From NCBI GenBank assembly GCA_977006965.1, contig OZ345357.1, positions 2,728,001-2,792,000 on the forward strand: DNA of 64,000 nucleotides. Direction: 5' to 3'. The DNA is from Phymatolithon calcareum. Its lineage: Eukaryota; Rhodophyta; Florideophyceae; Hapalidiales. Both the position numbers and the translations under genes were made by a program. Shown piece by piece: positions 29,713-41,259 of the stretch. Each line of letters begins with the position of its first letter. Position 1 is the first letter of the stretch. A model generated the notes under the pieces. The model saw nothing but the letters and a program-made list of their open reading frames with translations. It did no database searches and was not told the origin of the DNA.

Positions 29713-31650
29713 GCTACTGTTTCAGCGTATATTCCACTTTTAAGAGGGGTCTGGTGTCTCGCAGTCCTCTTTGTGCCTCAGTTTTCGTCTTTTCCGCGAG
29801 GGCCTTGCTGAGAAAGATGACGCAACTAGGATTGGACTACTGTTCGGTGTGACAGATTTTCGTGTGGAACATATCAGGTGCTCTAGAATGCTGGAAGGAT
29901 AACGCGATGGTTTTCCAAAATAATCCACCACTAATTTATGTGGCAATACCCTGTCACATTGCACACGTTCTGCGTATGATTATCTCAGCGTTTTCAATCG
30001 GTCGAGTGTGCAGTTGCTATCAGTGTCGCAACATGTTTCCACAACGCATGTTTGGACTCAATGCGCCGGTACAGGAAGACTACAACATCATCAAAAACAA
30101 GATCCCAAAACAAGGCGAATTCGCATTCGCGGGCATGATCTGTCCACGTGGGTTCGACACTGCCGTTTTTTCGCAAGGGTTTTGTGGACAAATATTTTAC
30201 TGCAAAGATAGTTGCGCGTTTTGGCGGTCTGCAGAGTGCTGAAGACAGGCGACAGGCGTGCATTAAGGTTTGTATGAGTACATCGAGAAATTGCATGTAG
30301 GTCCTCATTAAAATGCTTGCTAGAAGCCCACTGTCCTGGCCTTCCATGCATCATTTGTGACGTCCTGCATTTCCAGCATGGCATTGTGAGAATTCTATTG
30401 TACAGGACAGTTGTTCTCCTTAATTGCCATAAGCCTACCACCATTATCCAATCTTTCTCATCCTATGTCACGACTTGATCATTATACGAATGGCCTACAT
30501 CCTAATCACACGAAAATATTGCAACAAAGTCTGCGTGACCCTCTTATTCACCAACGCGAAAAACGTCTGACAAGGAGGACTAACATTGCTCATTTTCAGA
30601 AAGAAACTAATCTCCCACACGTTTGTGCGAGTTCCAGCGGGATGCTTTTTATTCGGCGTTGGCCTTTCCACAGTTCGAAACGATGCCGTACATTAGTCAG
30701 CCAAAGTCAACAATACAGTATCAGAATTGCGACATCCTACCATCAGAGTCACATTGTTTATTTTTTTAGAGTGCTGTCCCATCGACCCGTACAAGCACTA
30801 CTCCAAGAAATAGAACGAGGAGAGTCAGCAGATCCTGGTTGAACGATCATTCCCCTCGGAAAACACACTACCTTAAATGGTCTATTCTGCTCCTATATAC
30901 CATTGTTAAACAACGAGCCCGTGAAGACCAGCATCTTCGTCCCGAACGCATACCGCTGCAATGACTTGTGAGTCCGACACAATATCGTTAGTGAATTCCC
31001 ACCTGAACACTGCCTCGCGGCAGATGAAATGTTTAGAGATTGCGCTGGATCGTTGATTCCTGTATACTTCCCAAAGGTGCTGTCCCACTGAAAAATCGTC
31101 CACACTTGAAGCACCAAATGGTACGTTGATCACCTCAATTGCCCTTCATTATGAGCAAATAGTGCCTGATGATGGAAAGATAGTGTGCGACTGAGAGTGG
31201 GTAGCTCGCACAGTTTCAAAAGTTCTTCATCGAGAAAATGCAAAACTGTCAATTACAGTTACATTCGCAATCCTTGTTATTGTCTTGTGCAACTTCGATT
31301 ATTCGCACTTCCATCATGAAACACCGACATCTGTTCGACGAATGTCTTCTCTGTAACCTGGTTGCACTCCAATGTACAGTTCAGTCAACGACGACAAACC
31401 AAGGGGACTGATTCTGAGTGTAAATGACTTCCTCGAAAACTTCTTCCCTAGTTTGGAAACGGCAAATTATCTCATCCTTGTTTTTACACATCTAGAAATT
31501 CAAGCATCTGAATAGGTTCTCTCAGCACGGCTCCTGCTTTCAGCGTCTCGCCCAGTACAGCAGGGGATGATCAATAATATCGCACTGAATCTTAGGTGAG
31601 CATTTCGTCCCCTGTGAGACCGTGATGAGAATTTGCAACTAGAGCGGTTA

Positions 31651-31680
31651 CCGTTGACGTCAGCTGGATCACGTCAACGG
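31651..31680. repeat. 30-bp palindrome
   Basis: CCGTTGACGT faces ACGTCAACGG around a ten-base centre. Isolated in otherwise featureless DNA. Confidence 0.75.
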
Positions 31681-33947
31681 AATTCATTGAATTTCAACTT
31701 CTTCGCGTTTGTGAAACACGCTGAGCTGCTCATTCCAGCGCTTATCAGAGGGCACATGCACATGAAGGATATCTTAGGAGACTAGAGCTTTGCCGATAGT
31801 GGAAGACAGAGAGAAGCTGCGTTGCTACTCTAGCTGATGTTTTGAGAGCTACATAAAATCACCAAACACTACAAATTCAGTGCACGGCGTGCCCTCAATG
31901 CCACTATGCTCAAGTCGATTGGCCACTGTTCTAACCCTTGATCGTTCGCTTCACTTCGGTCTCTGATCACTACTGTAGGAGCTATCGCATATCTTGTTTG
32001 AAAAAGTACTCTAACGGCGTCCCTACGATCAAAGTCCTAAGATATGTTAACTTTTAACTTAAAACTTGAATAAGTGTTTGCGGATCTGAAAAAACGAATT
32101 GATTGAGGAATTCACTTTCACTCTTTTTTATCCGTGCCCTATTCCAAAACTTGTAATCCGTCTGGGTGAAAAAAGACGAGCAAAGACGTCAAAAAAATTT
32201 CAAAATGAAGCTGCTAAATATGGATTCGGACTGGGAAAAGAATAATAACTCTCGCAGCGATCTCCTCGCTATATCTCCTGAGCAAATAACCTAATCTTCA
32301 GCTTGACAAAAGCATGATATTCTCAGATTTCTCTAGACCCGTTGTTTATACTGGTACCCAGAGTTTGAGTGAATACTGCTTCAATGGCGTGTCCCGACTA
32401 GTCCCTGGAAGATGGCATGAGTAAATAGAGTTCATCGTCTACCCGTTATAAAACTTCGGTCTCTGCATTGTTGCCTAGGTTCGGACACAAATGAAGATAT
32501 TACCTAAACACGTACGTGTAGCATCGTACAGCTTTAGAAGAATATACGTCATAATCGTTTGTTTGCATCGAAGCTCGGTAGTACGAGCCACATGTATTCT
32601 CCGTTTTGATCGAGATACGGGTCGTATCCGCAGAAAGCGATTGCGTCTACTGCGACACTTTATCATCCAATGATTGCTGCTTTGTCCGCACCATACATTG
32701 GGGCTATGTAGGTCAGTGTATCATAATGTGCTGCACAAAACACACATGTTAGACCGAAAAACAGTTCCCGGTACACGCTCTCTGTAACAGACTTCTCACA
32801 TGGGATTCTCCTGTGTTTGTATCATTTCCACACCCTTCGGTGGATCGTTTCAAAGGTTAGCATTACGCATCATTCGCAGATTTGCCATGTCTCGTTTAAT
32901 GTCTGTCGAGGCGTACGTAATGCTATTCGTTCTCGAGTCTTCCGTATTGGGTGAAAGAAGGCAATCACATTTTCATCATGCGCCCAAGCTCATCGGCGTG
33001 ACGTATTGCATGCATCATCCCATCGTGCACTTTCCCGTCGAGCAGCGTCCATTGCCATCTTTCTTGGGGGTTTCAACACACACTGAAATGACATAATGTC
33101 TAAAGCATCAGTTACGCGCAGTAGAATTAGCACACGGATGTATTCCGATCCTCTTATGGGGCTACAAAAATTGAACTTGCTGACGCCAGCCATCTTTTGC
33201 GTAGAGCAAGAAACACCTCGCCATCCCTAGCGTTTATGTCTTTGTGGGCGGCTCTCTCTGTGGTAACTTTATATATTATATAGAGTTTATTGCAGCCCTA
33301 TTGCAACACTAGCGCGCCTGACAGTCGCCGAGAGGTAGCCATGCTGGCGTTTTGTACTGGCTAAGAACGTCCCATCGAAAAGTGGGGACGGAGAGGAGCT
33401 CTCTACCATGACAACGATCGATTTTAATTCAGTACTATGTGGACTATCTATTTTCCAGTGAATGTTTGTCATTTTCCGAGAACTATGTCTAGTTCAGAAA
33501 ACTGTGACATGAGTAAATGTTGGTTACGCTGTGGTATCACCGGCCGCAAGGCGTGAATGGCTTTTAGATTGGTATCGAAAATGATGGGATGTGGAGGGTG
33601 GATTGGTTTCTCCGCCTCATTCCTAGCGTCCCACATTGTCCACTCCAAATGTGTAAAGTACAATTCATTCATTCATATTGCTTTTTCCCCTAGTGGGGCT
33701 CTCATCGTTTCGAGGGCTAATGCTTCTTCCATTCTATTCCATTGTTACCGAGCCGGACTGCGGCTTGCATGCCTAGTTATGAAACACCGCTAAAGATTTT
33801 TTCTGGCGTTAGTCTGACGGATTATAGAAGTACATGGCGGACCAGGCGTGAAGTAACATGCTTACGAAAAGTTTCATTTTCGACGTTGCAATTAGTCGTG
33901 TTCGGACATCAGTTTGTTTTTGAATATCCTATCAGAAGAGGCTACAC

Positions 33948-34828
33948 CAGGAGTGGCACCAATATAACTGTTACGGATTTGTCTTCGCTCGGCAATAGAT
34001 CAGTTTTACTGGTCCACTTTCTTGTAACGAAATTTTATTGCAATCGAGCTACGCCTTGCAATAACAACAGCAATAAGAAGCGATCCTACAATAAGAGAAA
34101 CAATATCTGTAGTACTAAGCCTCGAGATCAGCGTGCTCTTCGTCTTCCTGCAACGCTTGATGGACTCTATCAGATTTCGCCTTTGCGATAGCCAATTTGA
34201 CAGACTGACCCTTCCAATATGCCTGATTCACTTTGAGAAAGATTATGGACTCAAAAACGATAGGCGTCGTGTCTTTGCAATTGTCAGTCAAAATGTTTTT
34301 GGTGATAGACCATAAACGTTCAACCTCGGCAACAGATCCCACTATAAAATCACATCCCATGTACCGCGATTGAACCTCTGTAGATTCCTTGCGTTTCTTA
34401 ATCAAACAATTAGCCATACTCAGCGGTGCAGTTGATGCACTTTCAGTAGGCGATCCACTATCTTAAGCACACAGCAGGCTTTCACAGGCAGTTTTCTCTT
34501 CTTGTGTCATCTCCACATATGTATTTTTGGCTCCGCTATGAGAGATAGATGCACTGGAATACGCTTAACACAAAACGTGGATCAGCTACTGTAGTACGTA
34601 TTAAGAGTTGCGGAAACCCCTACTAGCGTGGACCTCTGCCGACTTTGTGGCACCGTAATGGTTTCACCTTAGTAAGGTCACCTTACGGTGCCACGCAGCT
34701 CCATTGTCATCTCTGCATTCAGGAATATGAGTACGCAATATCTGCAGTAAGGAACTCTGTTGCAATAGAGCTGTTATTGCAGTTTAGTGCGACTTACTGC
34801 AATATTAGTAGAAGTGGTGCCACCCTTG
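33948..34828 (-). mobile_element. hAT-type transposon relic, copy 1 (881 bp)
   Basis: The element begins CAGGAGTGGCACCAAT and ends GTGGTGCCACCCTTG, imperfect terminal inverted repeats of the hAT type (CAGG start). The flanks GGCTACAC (33940-33947) and GGCCACAC (34829-34836) form an 8-bp target duplication with one mismatch. Inside are a transposase C-terminal fragment on the minus strand, a long internal inverted repeat at about 34647-34695 (GTGGCACCGTAA and complement), and several TTACTGCAAT-like subterminal repeats near the right end. It is the same family as the element at 61918-63215, in the opposite orientation. It lacks most of a transposase, so it is non-autonomous. Confidence 0.85.
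34115..34417 (-). pseudogene. hAT transposase C-terminal dimerisation fragment (copy 1)
   Basis: The 100-residue frame contains VGSVAEVERLWSITKNILTD then VFESIIFLKVNQAYW, the hAT C-terminal dimerisation motif (compare SxERLFSxAxxxLTDxR ... ELLFLKxN..LW). Catalytic DDE residues and the N-terminal zinc finger are absent, so this is a remnant inside a non-autonomous element. The frame is unbroken and shares the end QEDEEHADLEA with copy 2. Confidence 0.8.
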
Positions 34829-34883
34829 GGCCACACACGGTACGATGAAAATCCAAGGGGGACTTGTAGTTGGATAAGCTTGA

Positions 34884-35120
34884 GCCGTCATCTTTGGCGA
34901 CGTCCCGGACCTCGGCGTACAAGCAGAAGTCAAACTCGCAACAAACAGATTAGAATGGAGAAGCTTAGGCCCTCAGAGTGCTGCTAGCCGCACAAAGGAA
35001 ATACGCAAAGAAGTCAACGAGTGTCTCAAAGCTGTAAGAATCTGTGCGGAACAAAAGGAAGTTTACTACTTTTCGCACGCGAGGCGATATACACCCGTCC
35101 CACACCAATACTTCATGTAG
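34884..35120 (+). other. Open frame without start codon, possible exon or element fragment
   Basis: From just after a TGA (34881-34883) to a TAG at 35118 the plus frame is open for 78 codons and has protein-like composition (DVPDLGVQAEVKLATNRLEW, then KEIRKEVNECLKAVRICAEQ). It has no usable ATG and no recognised domain. Lying between two hAT copies, it may be a piece of another mobile element or an exon of a lost gene. Confidence 0.25.
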
Positions 35121-35376
35121 ATCTGAAATGACGGCTCATTTCCCCAACCGGGGGCCGGGCCGGACGCGATGCCTACTCCGGTCACTTCTCTCCCAAAGGA
35201 GCACTGAGCCGACCAATATTCGATATATTCCAATGCCAACTGCCTTCCGCTCAATGTTGAACCCGGGTGTTGGCGTCATTTTTACAACTCCGAATCTGGT
35301 CATCGTCGCTGGAGAATGAAGTGTCGCCCTCTGAAAGTTCATCAGAGTGTCTTCGAATGTACTCCTTCCTTGTAAA

Positions 35377-36374
35377 CAGGCCTTGGAAGCAATATATCGT
35401 AGTTTTATCGGGACATGAAGCTGATGAGCACTACCTATTGCCAATAGCTCCCTTCCGCCAATACCTACGGCAATATGCCTGAATCTACCAATACCCCTAT
35501 TGCTATTGGATCATTTGAAACGACAGCGAAAGTGCCGAGGTAATGCGACCCACTTTTGGTTCAAGCATCATGCATCACAGCACCACGAGTGTTTTTGAGG
35601 TCATTCCTCACGCCAATTTCAACCAGTTCCACCAACTTAAAAACGGTATCCCGAAATGCTTTGATAGAAATCTTCTCATCCACCTTACTGAAGTCACGAA
35701 AGCGCGGGTTCTCAACGTAAGATATTGGTAGAGAAAGAGAGATGATGACATCAATGTACTGGTACATGGCCTTTTCGCGAGCGTTAGTAGATAGTGTTGA
35801 CTCGAAGTACGACGAAATGTGTCGAGTACAATCCCAGTTCGTTTCGTCTTTCATGCACGTGCGATACATCTCGAACAATTTGTTCTCATCTCCACCTACA
35901 ACGCACGATAACAGGTGCGAGTACGGGTTCCTCCACCCGGTGCCTTTCTCGAACGATACTGTGAGTACGGAATTTTTGCAATAACTTCCGCAGGGGCAGG
36001 AAAAGACCAAACAGGGTACATCGCGCCGGGTGAATTCTTCGCCATTCCGAGACTGTATGTCCTTGACAATGTACGCTGGTTTCGGTTTGCCTGCCAGCTT
36101 CACAAATGATAGACTCAACACGCGCGGTCACGATAGAGCAAACAAAATGTTGACTCTCTGACTTGAGCAGAACGATAGCGTAGAAACATGACACTATCCT
36201 CCACGGTAATAGCCTGCCTGGGACGAAGTTTTACGTATCACGCTGAGCAATCAATAGATCTACAACTCTGGCGCTTACCAATACGTATTCCTATAGAAAC
36301 AGATCAAGGAATAATATTGAAATACCAGTATATTGCAGTATAATGCTATTGCAGTGTATTGCTCCCAAGGCCTG
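35377..36374 (-). mobile_element. hAT-type transposon relic, copy 3 (998 bp)
   Basis: The left end CAGGCCTTGGAAGCAATAT and right end GTATTGCTCCCAAGGCCTG are inverted repeats of a second hAT-like family. The flanks CTTGTAAA (35369-35376) and CTTGTAAG (36375-36382) form an 8-bp duplication with one mismatch. The interior carries a transposase N-terminal fragment on the minus strand plus subterminal CCAATACC/ATTGC words. Its terminal sequence differs from copies 1 and 2 after the CAGG start. Confidence 0.8.
35561..36121 (-). pseudogene. hAT-like transposase N-terminal fragment (copy 3)
   Basis: The 186-residue frame has a degenerate BED-like segment (CPCGSYCKNSV ... NPYSHLLSCV) followed by DVIISLSLPISYVENPRFRDFS, the common hAT motif after the zinc finger (LP.S.VE...FR). 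No DDE core or dimerisation domain follows; the frame ends inside the element. It is the complementary half to the C-terminal fragments in copies 1 and 2. Confidence 0.6.
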
Positions 36375-38344
36375 CTTGTAAGAACACACAACGGATGCCA
36401 AAGGTTTTGTGCTTAGGCTCATTTTTTCTTGTCTTTCCTAGAGCGCATTTCCTAGAGTTTAGAATTGCGACGACGAGGGAAAGTAGAATGTAATGTCGTG
36501 CTGTCGAGGGTGAGATTCCCATTTTTGTTGATAGAAAGACGAGGAGAACTTTACTTTTAGCATCCTAAGTACTATACCGACCTCGATCCTCTCGGTGAAG
36601 GCGATATCCCGAATATGTTGCTACATCAAGTCTTCTTTCTTTTCCGCTACAGAAAGACGGAAATCTAGGTTTATCGCCGCAAGCGGCTCGAGCAGGTTCT
36701 CACTGTTGGGGACCAAGCCCATTTATGGGTTTCTCTTGGGAACGATGACCTACTGCTTTACTACCTATTCGACTAATGAATTGAAGATAAGAGCTGACAT
36801 ACCCTATCCAGCGTCGTACCATGTGATGAAAGTTTCCGTCGAGCTCGACTTATGTCTGTAGCGAAACTGAGGAGACGCTTGTGGATGAACTCAAGTGCCC
36901 CAAGCACATCGGATACCCCCGTCCGCACTCTCGGGACCCGAGTCTGATGAATGCCACCAAGTCGACTCCTTTCTATTCTGTTTGGTGTATCAGCGGCAAT
37001 GCCTAATCCGAGCACTACGTAAGGAAATCGGCAGTAAAGGCATTACCAGCGCTGACTAAAGCAGTCGAAAACGAGTATAAAAGATGACCAGCTCCTCCGA
37101 CCATCCTAAATGGCTTCCAATCCGGGTCATCCCTTGGAAGGATGGCGGCTAAAGATTGGCTGCGTAGAGATATTGATGTTAAGCTCCCCGAAGGTCTGCA
37201 CTTTGTGCAGCTTTGAGTCGCTGTGACATCAAGATTCCACTCGTATCTGCTAAAGTCTACTATAGCCGTAAGGATGTGGAGTTGTTCCAGGACAACTTCA
37301 AAACCCAATAAAGAGAAAGAGAGAGTATAAGAGATCGCTATGTCAGAGCTCTGACTGGAGGAGAGGAGAGTAGAGCAGATTATGAATCTCACGGAAAGTT
37401 GCCCTGCCATCCACAATGAGGATTTTCAACTTGTAAACATAAGTGAAGTAACCATATTCCCGAATGTGGACGTCGCCCGACGTAGTCTACACCTGGAAGC
37501 CCCAGTTCTGGTCACTAGACAGACATCTTTATCACTACATTCTTAGGGTCCATCTAAATTCTATAGAGTCAGCGCGGTGCTACATTAGTATTGCGACGGT
37601 ACTCGGGGAAGTTTTGATAATGAATCAGTTGAGTAGGAGAACAAGAATCATGTAACCAAAGTTCATGGAATAATCGCGATCTTCTTTCGCAAAAGGTATT
37701 GGATGGAGTCCAGAATTATCATCGATGCTGACGGCAATACGTGGGCAATGGGAAAAGAAACGCTGTCCTACTTGCTCGGAGAATGCGAGCATAATATGTC
37801 TACTGGCAAGCGTGAGACTTCCATGGTAGCACTGAAGAAAGGAGTTAAAAAAAGAGGTCTCCGATCTCACTAAGATTCGTGAATGCATTGAACTCACAGT
37901 AAATAGAGAGAACAGATTTGACGAAGGATGTCCTCTTGCGGCGAGAAAGCGATGAGCTTTTCGAAAGTTTTACGTTGAAATCAAATCCTGCTTCCGGGAA
38001 AATTAACTAGTTTTGCATTAGCCAACACTATTGCTTGAATCTTAAAAGCTGTAAGAGTTGCGCTAACATAAATTTAATGCGCTCTCATGTGTGCAGCAAT
38101 GCTCGTGTTCCTGAACTTTCGAGCCCCGCAATCTTTTTGGTCGAACCTTGGCTGTCCCCTGAGCATTCGATTTCTGGTCTACTGATGCCAGGTGGCATTA
38201 TTTCATTGGTTTTTCCGTTTCTCATGATCATTTCAGATTGCCGATCTCAATTTCAAAGCTCGAGCAATCGCCTTGCTCGAGCATTTTCTCTTTTGTCGCC
38301 GGGCAGAGCAGCGCAACGCGACATATTGGATAAAGCGGTTACTC
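36375..38344. other. Intergenic region, no supported gene
   Basis: About 2 kb with several short frames (for example 37015-37416 and 37625-37897 minus) but no recognisable domain, tandem repeat or strong hairpin. Confidence 0.5.
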
Positions 38345-39841
38345 ATGGAGGTATGCATCACAAAATCCGCGTTCAAAACAGGCTGCTACAGCATTGCATT
38401 TGCGGTTCTGCAGACCCCCCGTGTGAACACGTCTGAAAGTCATTCGATTCGAGCGCGGCAAGGAATTTGCCGTCGAGGATCGGTTACCCGAAGAAGCAGA
38501 CCATGTGGTAGCAGAGCAAGATTTTTTTGTGGAATGAAAGATGCGAGAAACGAGAAATCGGGAAAAAGAAGAGATCATCCAATTACCCCCAATTCAGGAG
38601 AGCATTGGCGCGGCACTGGACTGTATTTCCCCAACATGACCGAGAGCGACAGACAATATCTGGAAGACGCCTCAACAAGCGAAGAGTATCTTCGACGAAT
38701 GGGCCAAATTTCTCAGCGAATTCAAACAGAGAGGGCCCGAAATCAACCTCCAATCGGGAAGCAATCTGCCGACGATTACGTCAACAGTCTGTCAGGTTTC
38801 TCCAATGCGTCTGGTAATACTGCACGGAATGAATCGATCATTGACGAGGATTACAATGGCCGTAATGAAGGGGAGAACTACATGATGAAGCTAACAGAAC
38901 AGTCGAAATCGAAGAAGTCAGTTCCGAAATTGCGTAACCCCTTCGACTTTGACGATGATATGCAGAGACGAAACGCGGGCGAAGAATACATAGCACAATT
39001 GGCGAAGCAGTCAAGTCGCAAGAAATCTGAGCCGTCACCGGTGAAAGTGCGTGATTCTTTCGACATTGACGACGACACGCAGGGTCGAAATGCAGGTGAA
39101 GAATACGTGGCACAATTGGCGAATAAGTCCAGTATGAAAAATTCTGCCTCGAGCCCGGGAAAACGCGACGTGTTCGATGATGCACAGCGTCGAAATGTGG
39201 ATGAAGAATACATAGCGCAGCTGATGAGTAAATCCGCATCAACTGCGTCCAACTTGGCAGCAATGAACACTTCTCGCGAAAGTGGTGCAGAAATGGGTGA
39301 AGATGACTCAGGCGCATCGGCATTGAACGATGAAATAGCGCGATTGGAAGTAGAATTGGCTGCATTGGAAAGTGATTTGGAAATCGCTAGTGAAAAGGTG
39401 GAGAGTGATCGGGCGGTCCAGGAGGCAGCTGCGAAACGTACGGAACGATTCCGTACGCAAGACGTAGTCTCGGCGGAGAGTGACGTGAAGGATGAAAAGA
39501 TTCCTTTGAACGGTCCTACAGCTCAAGAGTTGGATGCGTACAGCAGTATGCGCGACATGTTGAGCAAGCACGTGTCACCGCCTTCGAGTGTTGCTGGATA
39601 TGACGACATTGAGGCATCGGGGTTTGAAAGTGCGTTCGATGACAATGGGGTGAAGATGGAGGATGTGAACAGAGAATCATCGTCGGGCAGCAAGATGGTT
39701 GAGGAAGGGTCGGCAGCGGAGCTTGCGTTGGTGGAAATTCAGATTGAAATGGAGCGGTATAAGATTGCGGCAAGAAGTTTGTTGGAGAAGCATGAGCAGC
39801 ACATTCAAACTATTATTGAAAAGTATATGCCAGGGCTGTAA
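38345..39841 (+). CDS. Unknown protein with repeated EEYIAQL-type units
   Basis: The first ATG in this frame is 38345 (498 residues); later candidates are 38534 and 38636. The first ~95 residues are Arg/Ser-rich and nearly free of acidic residues, like a targeting peptide. The middle holds degenerate repeats of about 35-40 residues: NEGENYMMKLTEQSKSKKS, RNAGEEYIAQLAKQSSRKKS, RNAGEEYVAQLANKSSMKNS and RNVDEEYIAQLMSKSA, each separated by an acidic DFDDD/DIDDD linker. Looser versions (DDYVNSLSG, EEYLRRMGQ) precede them. A predicted coiled coil (LNDEIARLEVELAALESDLE) and a C-terminal helix (ALVEIQIEMERYKIAARSLLEKHEQ) follow. No known family is recognised. Repeated short helices between acidic linkers could be a binding-motif array, for example a linker protein. 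The gene is intronless as read. Confidence 0.7.
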   Translation: MEVCITKSAFKTGCYSIAFAVLQTPRVNTSESHSIRARQGICRRGSVTRRSRPCGSRARFFCGMKDARNEKSGKRRDHPITPNSGEHWRGTGLYFPNMTESDRQYLEDASTSEEYLRRMGQISQRIQTERARNQPPIGKQSADDYVNSLSGFSNASGNTARNESIIDEDYNGRNEGENYMMKLTEQSKSKKSVPKLRNPFDFDDDMQRRNAGEEYIAQLAKQSSRKKSEPSPVKVRDSFDIDDDTQGRNAGEEYVAQLANKSSMKNSASSPGKRDVFDDAQRRNVDEEYIAQLMSKSASTASNLAAMNTSRESGAEMGEDDSGASALNDEIARLEVELAALESDLEIASEKVESDRAVQEAAAKRTERFRTQDVVSAESDVKDEKIPLNGPTAQELDAYSSMRDMLSKHVSPPSSVAGYDDIEASGFESAFDDNGVKMEDVNRESSSGSKMVEEGSAAELALVEIQIEMERYKIAARSLLEKHEQHIQTIIEKYMPGL

Positions 39842-39893
39842 TCATTAGCACTGCTCAAGGTGGCCAGTTGTCAAAGTGGATGATTGGCGGTTG

Positions 39894-40548
39894 CTAGCGA
39901 TTGGCGAAACTCATGTGTGGATTGACTTTTGATTTCCGATGGTGACACTGTCCGCAAGGGTTCATATTATCCATTGATTCAGAATTTGAGAAGGGGTGTT
40001 GGTTTTCATGAACGACCAAGCTGTGTACAATGGGGCGGAAATCATGGGATGGATATTCAGATGGATTCGACATGCATGTACCGGGACGGAGAGAGTTGTC
40101 GGTGTGTTTGGGTTTACATTTTTGATCCAAACTTCGGATAGTTGAAAAGGACCTTCGTTTCCTGTATAAAAGGACTTTCTACCCGAATACCAAATGTCCA
40201 TCAACATTCGAGCGGCGGAATTTGGCAAGCTGATGTATGTTACACAACAAATCCTCATGATCCTCGACTTCTCTTGCATAATTGCAGTCCAGCGAGAAAA
40301 TTGCATTTGCGTCTTTGTCCCTCCATGAACCCGCTACCGTGATATTTTCCTTTCCTGTTCTTTACGACAGAGCAAAAGATTCTTGACGACGGGCTGTTCC
40401 ACTGATAACAATTATCGGCGTCCACATCGACAGTTTTTGGCCCACATATATCGCCGGTGCAAAAGGGTGGAAAAAGCACGAGCATCCACAAAATCAATCT
40501 CAAAACAGGCGAATGGCATACATTTTTGCTCAGATTGCCGTAACGCAT
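39894..40548 (-). CDS. Possible three-exon secreted protein
   Basis: A spliced reading is proposed: exon 1 at 40432-40548 (ATG 40548), exon 2 at 40183-40349, exon 3 at 39894-40020 (stop TAG). The introns would be 82 bp (GTCGAT ... GGAAAG) and 162 bp (GTAGAA ... TACACAG), and the phases agree. Exon 1 encodes a signal-peptide-like segment (LRLILWMLVLFPPFCTG). Exon 2 has an open, protein-like frame (ENITVAGSWRDKDANAIFSL, then CNIHQLAKFRRSNVDGHLVF). Exon 3 has a Cys/His-rich end (NPCGQCHHRKSKVNPH). The total is about 136 residues. No family is recognised. The exon 2 acceptor is uncertain (40349 or 40354), and other frames are open here, so this is only a candidate. It would be convergent with the upstream plus-strand gene, 52 bp away. 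Confidence 0.3.
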
Positions 40549-40920
40549 GCCTGCCTCGTTCGCAGCACGCATGCACGGGTTTCCCGGGCTGTATCGGGGC
40601 CCACTGACAGGGACAGGGAAAGAGTATGCTGCCATTTCAATAGTATATGTGGTATGTAGTGGAGTTTATTCTGGATTGCGACATTTTTTACCGTTGGTGA
40701 ATACAGTTCACGTTGAATCGGCCCATGTCCGGACGCAGTCCCCTTAAATTTATCTGATTTTACGGCACAGTTGAGCAGCGTCTCACTTGATCGCTGCCTC
40801 ATCCGGTCGTCCAGCAAATCGGTATATAACCGCCCGTTTGTACCCCCTATTGTCGGATTGACTTCTCACAAGTCGAACACCACATTTCACTCAGCTGCAA
40901 CACTGCAGCACCGAAGCGAC

Positions 40921-41259
40921 ATGAAGCGAAGGAAAGGCAGTCGCAAGTCGATGCCGTCCATTTCAAGATGTGCGAGGAAGAACCGCGCGCCGTTGAAAAG
41001 TTTGGAAAGTCATGAGTATAGCGAAAATGGATTGCATGACCTTTTCTCCAAACTGTCGACAAGGGAGGGGAAGACAAGGGCTTTGCAAAAGGAACGATTT
41101 GAAAGGGCACTTGAAACACTACGAAAAGAACTTTTGTCGTTGCAGGCCGATGTTGAGTTTGTCAAAGTGAGCGACGAGCAAAAAACAAGTATTGTGGTGC
41201 CGGAAACGAGCACTGGGCAACTGATCACAAGAACTGCAAACCCTTTTCACGAGCAATAG
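40921..41259 (+). CDS. Small basic protein with coiled-coil segment
   Basis: The first ATG in frame is at 40921, giving 112 residues. The N-terminal third is strongly basic (MKRRKGSRKSMPSISRCARK), suggesting nuclear or nucleic-acid contact. A helical segment (KTRALQKERFERALETLRKE, continuing LLSLQADVEFV) is likely a coiled coil. The C-terminus (TGQLITRTANPFHEQ) is polar. No family is recognised. The frame stays open upstream to 40771 but only with a TTG, so an upstream exon is possible. The next gene, on the other strand, converges with it. Confidence 0.5.
   Translation: MKRRKGSRKSMPSISRCARKNRAPLKSLESHEYSENGLHDLFSKLSTREGKTRALQKERFERALETLRKELLSLQADVEFVKVSDEQKTSIVVPETSTGQLITRTANPFHEQ

Larger units (their letters stand above)
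28543..33947. other. Gene-free, repeat-derived region
   Basis: About 5.4 kb without a supported gene. Short frames on both strands (29862-30242 plus, 29994-30347 minus and others) overlap each other and lack domains. A LINE 3' end lies at 29500-29712 and a small palindrome at 31651-31680. The rest looks like decayed, AT-richer DNA. Confidence 0.55.

Noticed and set aside
29862-30347. Overlapping frames of 126 (plus) and 117 (minus) residues
   Set aside because: Mutually antisense, without domains, in repeat-derived DNA.
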